Position numbers and translations under genes: made by a program | Part shown: positions 44,014-51,586 of the stretch, piece after piece | Numbering within the stretch: the first letter of the stretch is position 1 | How the letters are laid out: each line of letters starts with the position of its first letter | DNA from: Longimicrobiales bacterium | Lineage (GTDB): Bacteria > Gemmatimonadota > Gemmatimonadetes > Longimicrobiales > RSA9 | DNA length: 64,000 bases | Direction: 5' to 3' | NCBI GenBank assembly: GCA_035461765.1 | Contig: DATHUY010000147.1 | Coordinates: forward strand, 31,011-95,010 | The notes under the pieces: generated by a model | Database searches by the model: none | What the model was told of the DNA's origin: nothing | What the model saw: the letters and a program-made list of their open reading frames with translations, nothing else

Positions 44014-46370
44014 TACGGGGCCTGAGCGCTGCCGCCGCCTGCGCGGTGCTGAGCGCGGCCGGTGTGTCGGCTCAGGCTGCCGTGGACGTGACCGCCGCCG
44101 CCCAAGCGGGACAGGAGATCTACAACGGGCGCGAGCGACGTCTCGATGTGCACCTCCAGCGCGCCGACGCGGATATCCGCGTCGATGGCGCGCTCGACGA
44201 AGAGGCATGGTCCAGCGCCGCGCTGCTCACAGGGTTCTCGCAGTTCTCGCCTGTCGACCGGCTGCCGGCCGAGGACTCCACGGAGGTGCTCGTCCTCTAC
44301 ACCGAGCACGCCATCCATTTCGGTGTCCGCGCATTCGAGCCGCACGGTGCGGTGAACGCGACGCTCGCCGATCGGGACCGCATCACCGGCGACGACTACA
44401 TCCAGATCATCCTCGACACATTCAACGACCGCCGGCGCGCGCTCGTCTTCCTCATCAACCCGCTCGGTGTCCAGGGCGACGGCACCTACGCGGATGGCAG
44501 CGGGACGGACATGAACCCCGACTTCATCTTCGAGTCAAAGGGCCGCACGACGCCCTGGGGCTACGAGATCGAGGTGCGGATCCCGTTCAAGAGCATCCGC
44601 TATCAGGCCGCGGACGTGCAGGACTGGGGCATCAACATCGTGCGGCGTGTGCAGCACTCCGGCCATGAGCAGACGTGGACACCCGCCGAGCGCAACCTGC
44701 CGTCGTTCCTCGCGCAGAGCGGCACACTCACCGGCCTGACCGGCCTGCGGCGCGGCCTGGTGCTCGACATCAATCCCGTCATGACCGCGCGCGCGAGCGG
44801 CGCCGCGACATCCGACACCGACCCGTCGTGGCGCTATCGAGGCGAGGATCCGGAGTTCGGCGGCAACGTGCGGTGGGGCGTGACCGCGAATCTCACGATG
44901 AATGCCACCGTGAACCCCGACTTCTCGCACGTGGAGGCGGATGTCGGGCAGGTGTCCTACGATCCGCGGGCTGCCCTGTTCTTCCCGGAGAAGCGGCCGT
45001 TCTTCCTCGAGGGCAGCGAGAACTTCGCCACGCCGAATCAGCTCATCTACACGCGCAGCATCAGTTCTCCCGGCGCCGCCGCCAAGCTGAACGGCAAGAT
45101 CGGCGATCTCAACGTGGGCGTGCTGAGTGCCGTCGATGATCGCTCACTCTCGGCGACCGGCAACGACCGTCCCATCTTCAACATCGTCCGCCTGCGACGC
45201 GACCTGGGCTCACAGTCGAACGCCGGTATCGTCTATACCGATCGCATCGATGGCGACGATTACAACCGCGTGGCCGGCATCGACACGCGACTGCTGCTCG
45301 GGCGCTTTGTCCTGAGCGGACAGGTCGCCTCCAGCTTCACGTCCGCAGCCGGTGAGACATCCAGCTGGCGGCCGCTGTTCGATTTCTCGCTGTCCCGGCC
45401 GGGCCGTGAATGGAGCTTCAACTCAGTCGTGGAAGGCATCCATCCGGAGTTCGTGGCGGGGAGCGGTTTCATCTCCAGGCCGGGCATCGCGCATGCGAAC
45501 ATCACCCCGCGGCGCAGCTTCTTTCCGCAGGGCAGTTTCATCGAGACATTCACGACGTCCCTGATTCTCGATGGCACCTGGGATTACGACCGCTTCCGGC
45601 GCGGCACGGTACCGAACGACATCAAGGTCAATACGAGCACGAACTTCGCGCTGCGCGGCGGCTGGAACACCACGTTCTATACGTGGCTCGAGTCGTTCAT
45701 GTACCCCGCCGACCTGTACGCGAACTACTACATCGAGCGTCAGGACGACACCGGCGCGGTGCTCGACACGGTGCCCTACACGGGCACGCACCGGCTGCCG
45801 AACTATGGCGTCATGCTCAATCTGCGCACGCCGCAGTTCCAGACGTTCTCCGGCAGTGCCGAGATCCTGGCCGGCCACGATGACAACTTCGACGAGTGGT
45901 CGTCCGCCTGGATCTACTTCGCGACGCTGAGCGCCGACTGGCGCCCCACGGACAAGGTCCGGGTGAACGCGCGCTATCTCGAGCAGCGCTTCCACAGGGT
46001 CAGTGACGGATCACTCGTGCGCCTGCGCATGATCCCGCGCATGAAAGTCGAGTATCAGCTCTCGCGCCCGATATTCCTGCGCTTCGTCGGACAGTACGAC
46101 GCCACCCGCATCGCCGCCCTGCGCGACGACTCCCGCACGAACGACCCCGTCCTGATCCGCCGAGCCGACGGCACGTTCCGCCGCGCCGAGGCCGTGCAGC
46201 GCGGCGGATTCCGCGCGGACTGGCTGTTCTCCTATCAGCCGAATCCGGGTACGGTGCTGTTCGCCGGCTATGGCACCAGCCTCAACAACGCGGCGTTCTT
46301 CGAGCCGCGCGACCTGGAGAGGACGAGCGACGGGTTCTTCGTCAAGGTGAGCTACCTGTTCCGGATCTGA
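44010..46370 (+). CDS. DUF5916 outer-membrane protein with CBM9-like domain
   Basis: A 786-residue exported protein starting GTG 44010 within the stop of the upstream gene (GTGA overlap). An N-terminal CBM9-like sandwich (IRVDGALDEEAWSSAALLTGF to EIEVRIPFKSIRYQ, ~50-200) is followed by the DUF5916 block (PSFLAQSGTLTGL, NPDFSHVEADVGQV, FFPEKRPFFLEGSENF) and a long beta-barrel ending LFRI, the expected C-terminal outer-membrane strand. Function undefined in the literature I can recall; carbohydrate binding or uptake is a guess from the CBM9 domain. Confidence 0.88.
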   Translation: MIRGLSAAAACAVLSAAGVSAQAAVDVTAAAQAGQEIYNGRERRLDVHLQRADADIRVDGALDEEAWSSAALLTGFSQFSPVDRLPAEDSTEVLVLYTEHAIHFGVRAFEPHGAVNATLADRDRITGDDYIQIILDTFNDRRRALVFLINPLGVQGDGTYADGSGTDMNPDFIFESKGRTTPWGYEIEVRIPFKSIRYQAADVQDWGINIVRRVQHSGHEQTWTPAERNLPSFLAQSGTLTGLTGLRRGLVLDINPVMTARASGAATSDTDPSWRYRGEDPEFGGNVRWGVTANLTMNATVNPDFSHVEADVGQVSYDPRAALFFPEKRPFFLEGSENFATPNQLIYTRSISSPGAAAKLNGKIGDLNVGVLSAVDDRSLSATGNDRPIFNIVRLRRDLGSQSNAGIVYTDRIDGDDYNRVAGIDTRLLLGRFVLSGQVASSFTSAAGETSSWRPLFDFSLSRPGREWSFNSVVEGIHPEFVAGSGFISRPGIAHANITPRRSFFPQGSFIETFTTSLILDGTWDYDRFRRGTVPNDIKVNTSTNFALRGGWNTTFYTWLESFMYPADLYANYYIERQDDTGAVLDTVPYTGTHRLPNYGVMLNLRTPQFQTFSGSAEILAGHDDNFDEWSSAWIYFATLSADWRPTDKVRVNARYLEQRFHRVSDGSLVRLRMIPRMKVEYQLSRPIFLRFVGQYDATRIAALRDDSRTNDPVLIRRADGTFRRAEAVQRGGFRADWLFSYQPNPGTVLFAGYGTSLNNAAFFEPRDLERTSDGFFVKVSYLFRI

Positions 46371-46404
46371 TCCCGGCTTTGTGGGTCGGGCTGCCGAACG
46401 ACTT

Positions 46405-46741
46405 TATTCACCACAGAGCACGCAGAGCACACAGAGGGTGGCTTCGCGGGTACGATCGGGTTCGCGGCGGAGGGTCGGATCGTAACGACTGATTCGCGGC
46501 GTGAGGCCGGAATTCGCGGCGGAGGATCGGATCGTGACGGCTGATTCCTGACTCGCGGCGTAAGGTCTAGTTCGCGGCGGCGCCTGTATCCTTGTTTCTG
46601 TTAACAACAGATGGGATGCAGGCTCATCGATGAATTCGGATTCGATCAGACCCCCATTTCATCATTAGTTGTCGCCGCAATCACCTCATGGATCCGTTCT
46701 CTGTGTGCTCTGAGTGCTCTGTGGTGAAAATTTCCGTTGTT
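46405..46741. repeat. TIR element, copy A (about 0.33 kb)
   Basis: MITE-like element. Left terminal inverted repeat 46407..46436 begins TTCACCACAGAGCAC and pairs with the right one at 46699..46728 (29 of 30 bp). Inside lies a GTTAAC-centred hairpin (arms GCCTGTATCC / GGATGCAGGC). It matches copy B (49687..50004) in the same orientation, including AAATTTCCGTTGTT beyond the right repeat. No target-site duplication or transposase seen. It ends about 40 bp before the ECF promoter. Confidence 0.85.
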
Positions 46742-46779
46742 CTCGCAGTTGAATGCTCGCAGCAGGAACTCGGATGCCT

Positions 46780-46811
46780 TTCCAACCCTCCAACCTCCCC
46801 CGGCATCCTAC
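46780..46811 (+). promoter_or_regulatory. ECF-type promoter P1 in front of the sigma factor gene
   Basis: TTCCAACCCT (46780..46789) and CCGGCATCCTAC (46800..46811) separated by 10 bp. Both blocks occur identically and with identical spacing at 48942..48973. The arrangement (AAC-rich -35, CATCC-like -10) is that of an ECF promoter, so autoregulation by the adjacent sigma factor is likely. Confidence 0.75.
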
Positions 46812-46828
46812 CTCGGAAGGGGGTATCC

Positions 46829-47389
46829 ATCAGCACGAAACCCGAAGAGCCGCTGATTCGACCGGAGGACGCCGAGCCGGAGCTGATCCGGCGCGCACAG
46901 CGGGGGGATTCCGCCGCATTCGACTCCCTGTACGCGTCGCATGCAGGCCGGGTATTCGCCGTGCTGCTGCGGCTCTGCGCCGACCGTGAGAAGGCCGAGA
47001 GACTCACCCAGGACACGTTCGTGCTCGCGTGGCGCAGACTCGGCACGTTTCAGGGCACGAGCCGGCTCACGTCCTGGCTGCATCGGATTGCGGTCAATGT
47101 GATGCTGCAGGATGGACGCGCGGCAGGGCGGCGCGCGGCCCGCGTGGTTACGGTCGATGATGAGTTCCTCGCGGCCGCGCCTGCGCGGGGCAGCGGTGCG
47201 GACCTGCGGCTCGACCTCGAGCGCGCCATTGCATCGCTGCCGCTCGGAGCACGGACCGCGCTCGTGCTTCACGACGTTGAGGGATACACTCACGACGAGA
47301 TCGCTGCCATGACAGGTGTGGCAGCCGGCACCGTTAAATCGCAGCTCCATCGCGCCCGTCGACTGCTGCGGGAGAGATTGAACAGATGA
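46829..47389 (+). CDS. ECF RNA polymerase sigma factor
   Basis: Sigma-70 family ECF factor, about 186 residues. Region 2 is LIRRAQRGDSAAFDSLYASHAGRVFAVLLRL...TQDTFVLAWRRLGTFQG, and region 4 is LPLGARTALVLHDVEGYTHDEIAAMTGVAAGTVKSQLHRARRLLRERL. The start codon is uncertain. An ATG at 46688 lies inside the upstream repeat and upstream of the predicted promoter. Downstream of the promoter there is GGAAGGGGG, ideally spaced from an ATC at 46829, but no ATG, GTG or TTG precedes region 2. The coordinate given assumes the ATC. Its stop overlaps the anti-sigma start (ATGA). Confidence 0.85.
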   Translation: MSTKPEEPLIRPEDAEPELIRRAQRGDSAAFDSLYASHAGRVFAVLLRLCADREKAERLTQDTFVLAWRRLGTFQGTSRLTSWLHRIAVNVMLQDGRAAGRRAARVVTVDDEFLAAAPARGSGADLRLDLERAIASLPLGARTALVLHDVEGYTHDEIAAMTGVAAGTVKSQLHRARRLLRERLNR

Positions 47390-48048
47390 CCGGCCACCTG
47401 GATGAACGCCAGCTGAACGACTACGTCGATGATGCACTCGATCCGGCGGAGCAGGACAGCGCCCGCGCGCACCTCGCCGATTGCGATACGTGTCGCGATG
47501 CCGTCGATAGCCTCCGCCTGCTCCGCTCCGATCTCGCTGATCTCCCGCGCAGCATCCAGCCACCTGCGCACGTGCTGATGGGAGTGCGCGCAGGGCTGAT
47601 TCAAACGCGGGACAGCGCCGCGGCCCGGACATGGTACATGCGCCCCCGGCTGCTCGCTGCGGCCGCCGTCCTGCTCGTCACCATCTCATCGGCGACGACA
47701 GCACTGCTGATCCGCGGCGCCGGTGACACAGGCGGCGTGCAGAATGTGGCGTTGCCCATGGCGGGAAGCTCCAGCCTGGTCGCCGTGGACGCGCTCGAGC
47801 GTTCGTACGAGCACGAGGTTGCCGAGGTGCAGCGTGCACTCGTGGGTCAGCAGAGTGCGCTCTCGCCGGAGACGCTCCGTGTGCTTCAGGCCAACCTCGA
47901 CATCATCGACAGAGCGCTGAATGAAGCGCGTGCTGCGTTGCGCGCTGACCCGGGCAATGACGCGCTCACTGATCTGGTCCGCTCGGGCTACGAGCGGAAG
48001 CTCGACGTCCTGCGCAGTGTGAGCTCGCACGGGAGAGCAAGCTCATGA
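47386..48048 (+). CDS. Anti-sigma factor, zf-HC2 family
   Basis: A 220-residue membrane protein. The N-terminal cytoplasmic zf-HC2 domain has the HxxxCxxC zinc motif (ARAHLADCDTCRDAV, ~25-40); one transmembrane helix (LLAAAAVLLVTISSATTALLI) follows, then an external helical domain with DALERSYEHEVAEVQRALVGQQSALSPETL. It presumably holds the ECF factor until an envelope signal arrives. Coupled both to the sigma gene (ATGA) and to the DUF4097 gene (ATGA). Confidence 0.9.
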   Translation: MTGHLDERQLNDYVDDALDPAEQDSARAHLADCDTCRDAVDSLRLLRSDLADLPRSIQPPAHVLMGVRAGLIQTRDSAAARTWYMRPRLLAAAAVLLVTISSATTALLIRGAGDTGGVQNVALPMAGSSSLVAVDALERSYEHEVAEVQRALVGQQSALSPETLRVLQANLDIIDRALNEARAALRADPGNDALTDLVRSGYERKLDVLRSVSSHGRASS

Positions 48049-48938
48049 GGCGCAGGTTCGCCGCTGTGCTGCTTGTCGCAGCGGGTCTGGCTGCCGCCAC
48101 CGCGCTGCCGGCGTCGGCACAGCGGGTGATCAACGAGCGGTTTGCGGCAGCGCCGGATGGTTATGTCCGGGTGCAGAACATCGCGGGCAGCATCAAGCTG
48201 ATCGGCTGGGACCGCGACAGCATAGCGGTCACGGGCAAGGTGCATGATACGCCGGCGGAGCGCTTCGAGGTGCACCGCAGCGGCGACGGTGTGAAAATCG
48301 GCCTGTGGGACACGACAGTCGAGCGCGCCGAGCCATCCTACATCGAGGTGCGCGTGCCCGCGCGCAGCCGCGTCTGGGTCCGGACGGGCTCTGCCGCGGT
48401 CTTCGTCGAGGGTGTGAGCGGCACGCTCGATGTGAACGCGGTCGGCGGGGACATAGAGGTGCGCGGCGCGCCCGCCGAAGTGTTCGCAGAGTCCATGACC
48501 GGCAGACTCACTCTCGATGTGCGCACGTCCGTCGCGCGCGCGAAGACGGTGACCGGCGCCATACTGCTACGCGGCACCATCGCCGACGCGACTGCCACGT
48601 CGGTGAGCGGGAACGTGCTCCTCGAGGACGCCTTCGTCCGGCGCGGCAGCTTCGAGTCCGTCGATGGTGAGCTGCGGTTCGTCGGCGAGTTGCGCCGCGG
48701 CGCTTCACTCGACTTCGTGACGCATGCCGGTGCCGTCGAGTTCCTGCTGCCTGCCGCGACTGATGCCGAGTTCCGCTACTCCACCTACGAGGGCGGGTTG
48801 CGCAGCGAGTTCAAGACTCCGATCCGGTCGAGCAGCAGCAAGATCAAGGGCAGCGAGCAGAACTTCGTCCTCGGCCAGGGCGGCGCTCAAGTCAGCGTGC
48901 GCACATTCCGCGGCCGCTTGACCGTACGAAGCCGCTGA
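48045..48938 (+). CDS. Secreted DUF4097 protein
   Basis: A 297-residue exported protein: signal peptide ending ALPASAQ, then a right-handed beta-helix-like domain with the alternating TSVSGNVLLEDA, ASVDGELRFVG and AKTVTGAILLRGTI pattern of DUF4097 (adhesin-like). Sits in the operon with the sigma and anti-sigma genes. DUF4097 proteins are commonly placed beside ECF and PspC genes and may monitor the envelope. Confidence 0.85.
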   Translation: MRRRFAAVLLVAAGLAAATALPASAQRVINERFAAAPDGYVRVQNIAGSIKLIGWDRDSIAVTGKVHDTPAERFEVHRSGDGVKIGLWDTTVERAEPSYIEVRVPARSRVWVRTGSAAVFVEGVSGTLDVNAVGGDIEVRGAPAEVFAESMTGRLTLDVRTSVARAKTVTGAILLRGTIADATATSVSGNVLLEDAFVRRGSFESVDGELRFVGELRRGASLDFVTHAGAVEFLLPAATDAEFRYSTYEGGLRSEFKTPIRSSSSKIKGSEQNFVLGQGGAQVSVRTFRGRLTVRSR

Positions 48939-48941
48939 ACG

Positions 48942-48973
48942 TTCCAACCCTTCCACACGGACCGGCATCCTAC
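48942..48973 (+). promoter_or_regulatory. ECF-type promoter P2, identical core to P1
   Basis: TTCCAACCCT (48942..48951), 10 bp, CCGGCATCCTAC (48962..48973). Same two blocks and spacing as P1 (46780..46811) and starting 4 bp after the DUF4097 stop. It probably drives the gene at 49069 as part of the same sigma regulon. Confidence 0.75.
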
Positions 48974-49068
48974 TGACACGAGGCTGCCGGCACCTCCACG
49001 CAGTTGCATTCCCTTTCACGGTCGCGACGCTCGGCGTCCGAGCGCGCGCCATCCCACGGAGGTGTTTC

Positions 49069-49665
49069 ATGCCTGTACGTCAGCTTTGCCTTGCCGCAGC
49101 ACTCACGCTCGCAGTCGCGTCCGCCGCACAGGCCGGTCCACCATGGATCTCCATTGAGCTGCCGGCGAATCCGCACCACCCATCGACTCGCGACGCGAGC
49201 CTGCTCGTGCGGGCCTACCACCACAGCGACGCCCTCAATGCGCCCCTGACCGGGACTGCCGAAGGAATCGTCAATGGCCGCCGAGTGTCGCTGCCTCTCG
49301 AGCTGCGCGCCACCAACCAGCCGGGCGTCTTCGCGCTGACCACGCCGCTGCCGAAAGGCGGTACGTGGATCATGGCCATCACCCTCAGCGAATCCAGCAC
49401 GGCTACTGCGACGGCACTCGTTACCGTCGATCCGCGCGGCCGCATCGTTGCCGTCGACGTGCCGTCCACCCGCAGCCGCGACGGCTGGAGAGTGCCGAGC
49501 CGCGTCGATGCCGGCGACGTTGAGGCCGCACTGCGCGCCGCACACATCGCATACAGTGATGGGGACGCACCACCCGCCAAGGGTCTGGCCGTCGTGCTGC
49601 CGCTCCTGCTGATCGGTGGCGCAGCCGCGGCCCGCAGCGCGTGGACCCGGCGATCAGGCGAGTGA
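49069..49665 (+). CDS. Secreted, C-terminally anchored beta-sandwich protein
   Basis: A 198-residue protein with a signal peptide (LCLAAALTLAVASAAQA), a beta-rich body (AEGIVNGRRVSLPLELRATNQPGVFALTTPLPKGGTWIMAITL, reminiscent of YtkA/FixH-like domains) and a C-terminal hydrophobic helix followed by WTRRSGE. It is predicted to be anchored with its body outside the cytoplasm. Transcribed from P2, so probably a target of the ECF factor. Function unknown. Confidence 0.75.
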   Translation: MPVRQLCLAAALTLAVASAAQAGPPWISIELPANPHHPSTRDASLLVRAYHHSDALNAPLTGTAEGIVNGRRVSLPLELRATNQPGVFALTTPLPKGGTWIMAITLSESSTATATALVTVDPRGRIVAVDVPSTRSRDGWRVPSRVDAGDVEAALRAAHIAYSDGDAPPAKGLAVVLPLLLIGGAAAARSAWTRRSGE

Positions 49666-49686
49666 GGCCGGGCTGCGGAACGAAAT

Positions 49687-50004
49687 ATTCACCACAGAGC
49701 ACACAGAGCACACAGAGGTTCGCTTCGCGGGGTAGGATCGGGTTTCGCGGGGTGATTCGCGGCGGGATCGTGACTCGCGGCGGAGAATCGGATCGTGACG
49801 GCTGATTCCTGACTATCGGAGGGGATCGGAACTCGCGGCGGCGCCTGCATCCTTTATTTCTGTTAACAACAAATGGATGCAGGCTTACCGATGGATTCGG
49901 ATTCGGTCAGACCCGCATTTCATCAACTGGTGTTTCGCCACAAACACCTCAAAAATTCGTTCTCTGTGTGCTCCGCGTGCTCTGTGGTGAAAATTTCCGT
50001 TGTT
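49687..50004. repeat. TIR element, copy B (about 0.32 kb)
   Basis: Second copy of the element at 46405..46741, same orientation. Left terminal repeat 49688..49717 and right 49962..49991 pair at 28 of 30 bp. The internal hairpin GCCTGCATCC (49843..49852) / GGATGCAGGC (49875..49884) is perfect here; copy A has a single G-U-type change in it. No open frame of the element is convincing; translated fragments read as repeated LCVLCGE-like strings. Confidence 0.85.
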
Positions 50005-50028
50005 TGCCGGTAGAGCCAACTCCCGGGC

Positions 50029-50934
50029 TCACCCCTCGAGCTCCCTCAGCAGCCCCGCCATCCGCAGGTCGTACGGATCACCCGACGGATCCTCATCCGC
50101 GACATCGTAGTTCTGCTGAGGCGTCTCCAGGATCAGCGGTATACCCCGACTGCGCGGATCCTCGAGCAGCCACCGGAACGGCTCCACTCCGATGCGGCCC
50201 TCGCCCAGCAGCATGTGGCGGTCCCGGTTGGAGCCCAGCTCGCCTTCGCTGTCGTTGAGGTGGAAGAACGACGGCGGCTCGCCCGTCGCTGCCTCGAACT
50301 CGTCCAGGATCTCCGTGAACCGTTCCTGCGACGTGTGGATGTCGTAACCGGACGCGAACAGGTGGCACGTGTCGAGGCCGTATCCGGCGCGCGGGCGCAG
50401 CTGCTTCGGGATGTGCGACAGGATGTCGCCCACCTCGGATGCCGCACGACCGAGCGTCCTGCCCGCGCCCGCAGTGTTCTCGACCAGCAGACGTGCCGGA
50501 CCTTCGTGCGCCTCGAGTGCCTGCACCATGGCGCGTGCGACGCGCTCTGCCGCGGCCTTCGGGTCTCCGTCGCTCGCAGAGCCCGGATGAAAGCAGACTC
50601 CGCCGACGCCGATGGCGTTCGACCGCTCCATCTCCTTCTTCAGACCACCCGCCGCGCGCATCCACTTGTCCGGCTCGGCCGTGGCCACCGAGAGAACATA
50701 CGCAGCATGCACGACGACGTGCTCCGGACGTATGCCGGTCTCGTCCAGCGCAGCGCGGAAGCGGTCCACCCGCTCCTGCCGGATCGATGACTTGTCGCCG
50801 TAGAACTTCGGGATCGCCGTGAACAGCTGCAGCGTCGCCAGGCCGGCGTTCGCCGCGCGCCGCACGGCCATGTCGATGCCGCCGTTGTCGACCGTGTGAG
50901 AGCCGAAGATGTGCTCGGCTTTCTTCTTCGCCAC
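50029..50934 (-). CDS. nfo: Deoxyribonuclease IV (endonuclease IV, AP endonuclease)
   Basis: A 301-residue AP endonuclease. HIFGSHTVDNGGIDMAVRRAANAG is the family start; VVHAAYVLSVAT, LLVENTAGAGRT, GYGLDTCHLFASGYD, FFHLNDSEGELGSNRDRH and HMLLGEGRIG give the zinc ligands of the endonuclease IV TIM barrel. It cleaves 5' to abasic sites in base-excision repair. Start GTG 50934, 3 bp after the stop of the YceI gene; the two form a minus-strand pair. Confidence 0.93.
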   Translation of the reverse strand: MAKKKAEHIFGSHTVDNGGIDMAVRRAANAGLATLQLFTAIPKFYGDKSSIRQERVDRFRAALDETGIRPEHVVVHAAYVLSVATAEPDKWMRAAGGLKKEMERSNAIGVGGVCFHPGSASDGDPKAAAERVARAMVQALEAHEGPARLLVENTAGAGRTLGRAASEVGDILSHIPKQLRPRAGYGLDTCHLFASGYDIHTSQERFTEILDEFEAATGEPPSFFHLNDSEGELGSNRDRHMLLGEGRIGVEPFRWLLEDPRSRGIPLILETPQQNYDVADEDPSGDPYDLRMAGLLRELEG

Positions 50935-50937
50935 GGC

Positions 50938-51546
50938 TCAGCCCTGGCGCGGCGTGTTCGCCTCGATGTTCAGCTCGATGCGAACTTCGTCACCCACCAC
51001 CTGCACCGCTTCCTGGAGGCGGTTCCACTGAAGTCCGTAGTCGAAGCGATTGACGCGCAGAGTCCCCTCCGCGCCCATGCGCTTGCGCCCGCTCTCCGTC
51101 GTCACGGGGCCCGCGACCTCGAACGGGATGCGGACCTCCTTCGTGACATCACGGATCGTCAGTTTACCGACAAGCACCAGGCCGTCAGCCGTCTGTTCGA
51201 TCCCGTTGCTCACGAACGTCAGATTCGGGTACGTCTCCGCCTCGAAGAAGTCGCCGCTCCGCAGGTGGTTGTCCCGTCGCTCGTTGCTCGTGTCGATGCT
51301 GCCGGTCTCGATCGTCACGTTCACCGTCGACTGCGTGACGTCCGACTCGTTCAGCATGATGTGGCCGTTGAACCGCGTGAACTTCCCCTTCACGTTCGAC
51401 ACACCCAGGTGCCGCACCGTGAACCCGACATAGCTGTGATTGGGATCGATATCGAATCGAACCGGATCCACCCGCCCCGCCGCCGTGAGCGACAGTCCCA
51501 TCACCGCCACCAGACCGCCCCGCATCATCCCGCTGAACCTCATCAT
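50938..51546 (-). CDS. Secreted YceI family lipocalin-like protein
   Basis: A 202-residue protein with a signal peptide (GGLVAVMGLSLTAA). The YceI domain carries FDIDPNHSYVGFTVRHLGVSNVKGKFTRFNG and ETYPNLTFVSNGIEQ, lining a lipid/isoprenoid-binding barrel. Function in bacteria is uncertain, with links to stress and isoprenoid binding. ATG 51546 has AAGGG upstream; adjacent ATG 51543 is an alternative. It lies 40 bp after the DUF4175 gene and may be cotranscribed with it. Confidence 0.88.
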   Translation of the reverse strand: MMRFSGMMRGGLVAVMGLSLTAAGRVDPVRFDIDPNHSYVGFTVRHLGVSNVKGKFTRFNGHIMLNESDVTQSTVNVTIETGSIDTSNERRDNHLRSGDFFEAETYPNLTFVSNGIEQTADGLVLVGKLTIRDVTKEVRIPFEVAGPVTTESGRKRMGAEGTLRVNRFDYGLQWNRLQEAVQVVGDEVRIELNIEANTPRQG

Positions 51547-51586
51547 CGACCCTTGCTGAAGTATTCCCATCGTTGACGTTGTACAA

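Noticed and set aside
46688..46828. Extended N terminus of the ECF sigma protein beginning MDPFSVC
   Set aside because: It translates the right end of the TIR element and lies upstream of the predicted promoter; the same type of string is found in the other copy of the element, where no gene follows.
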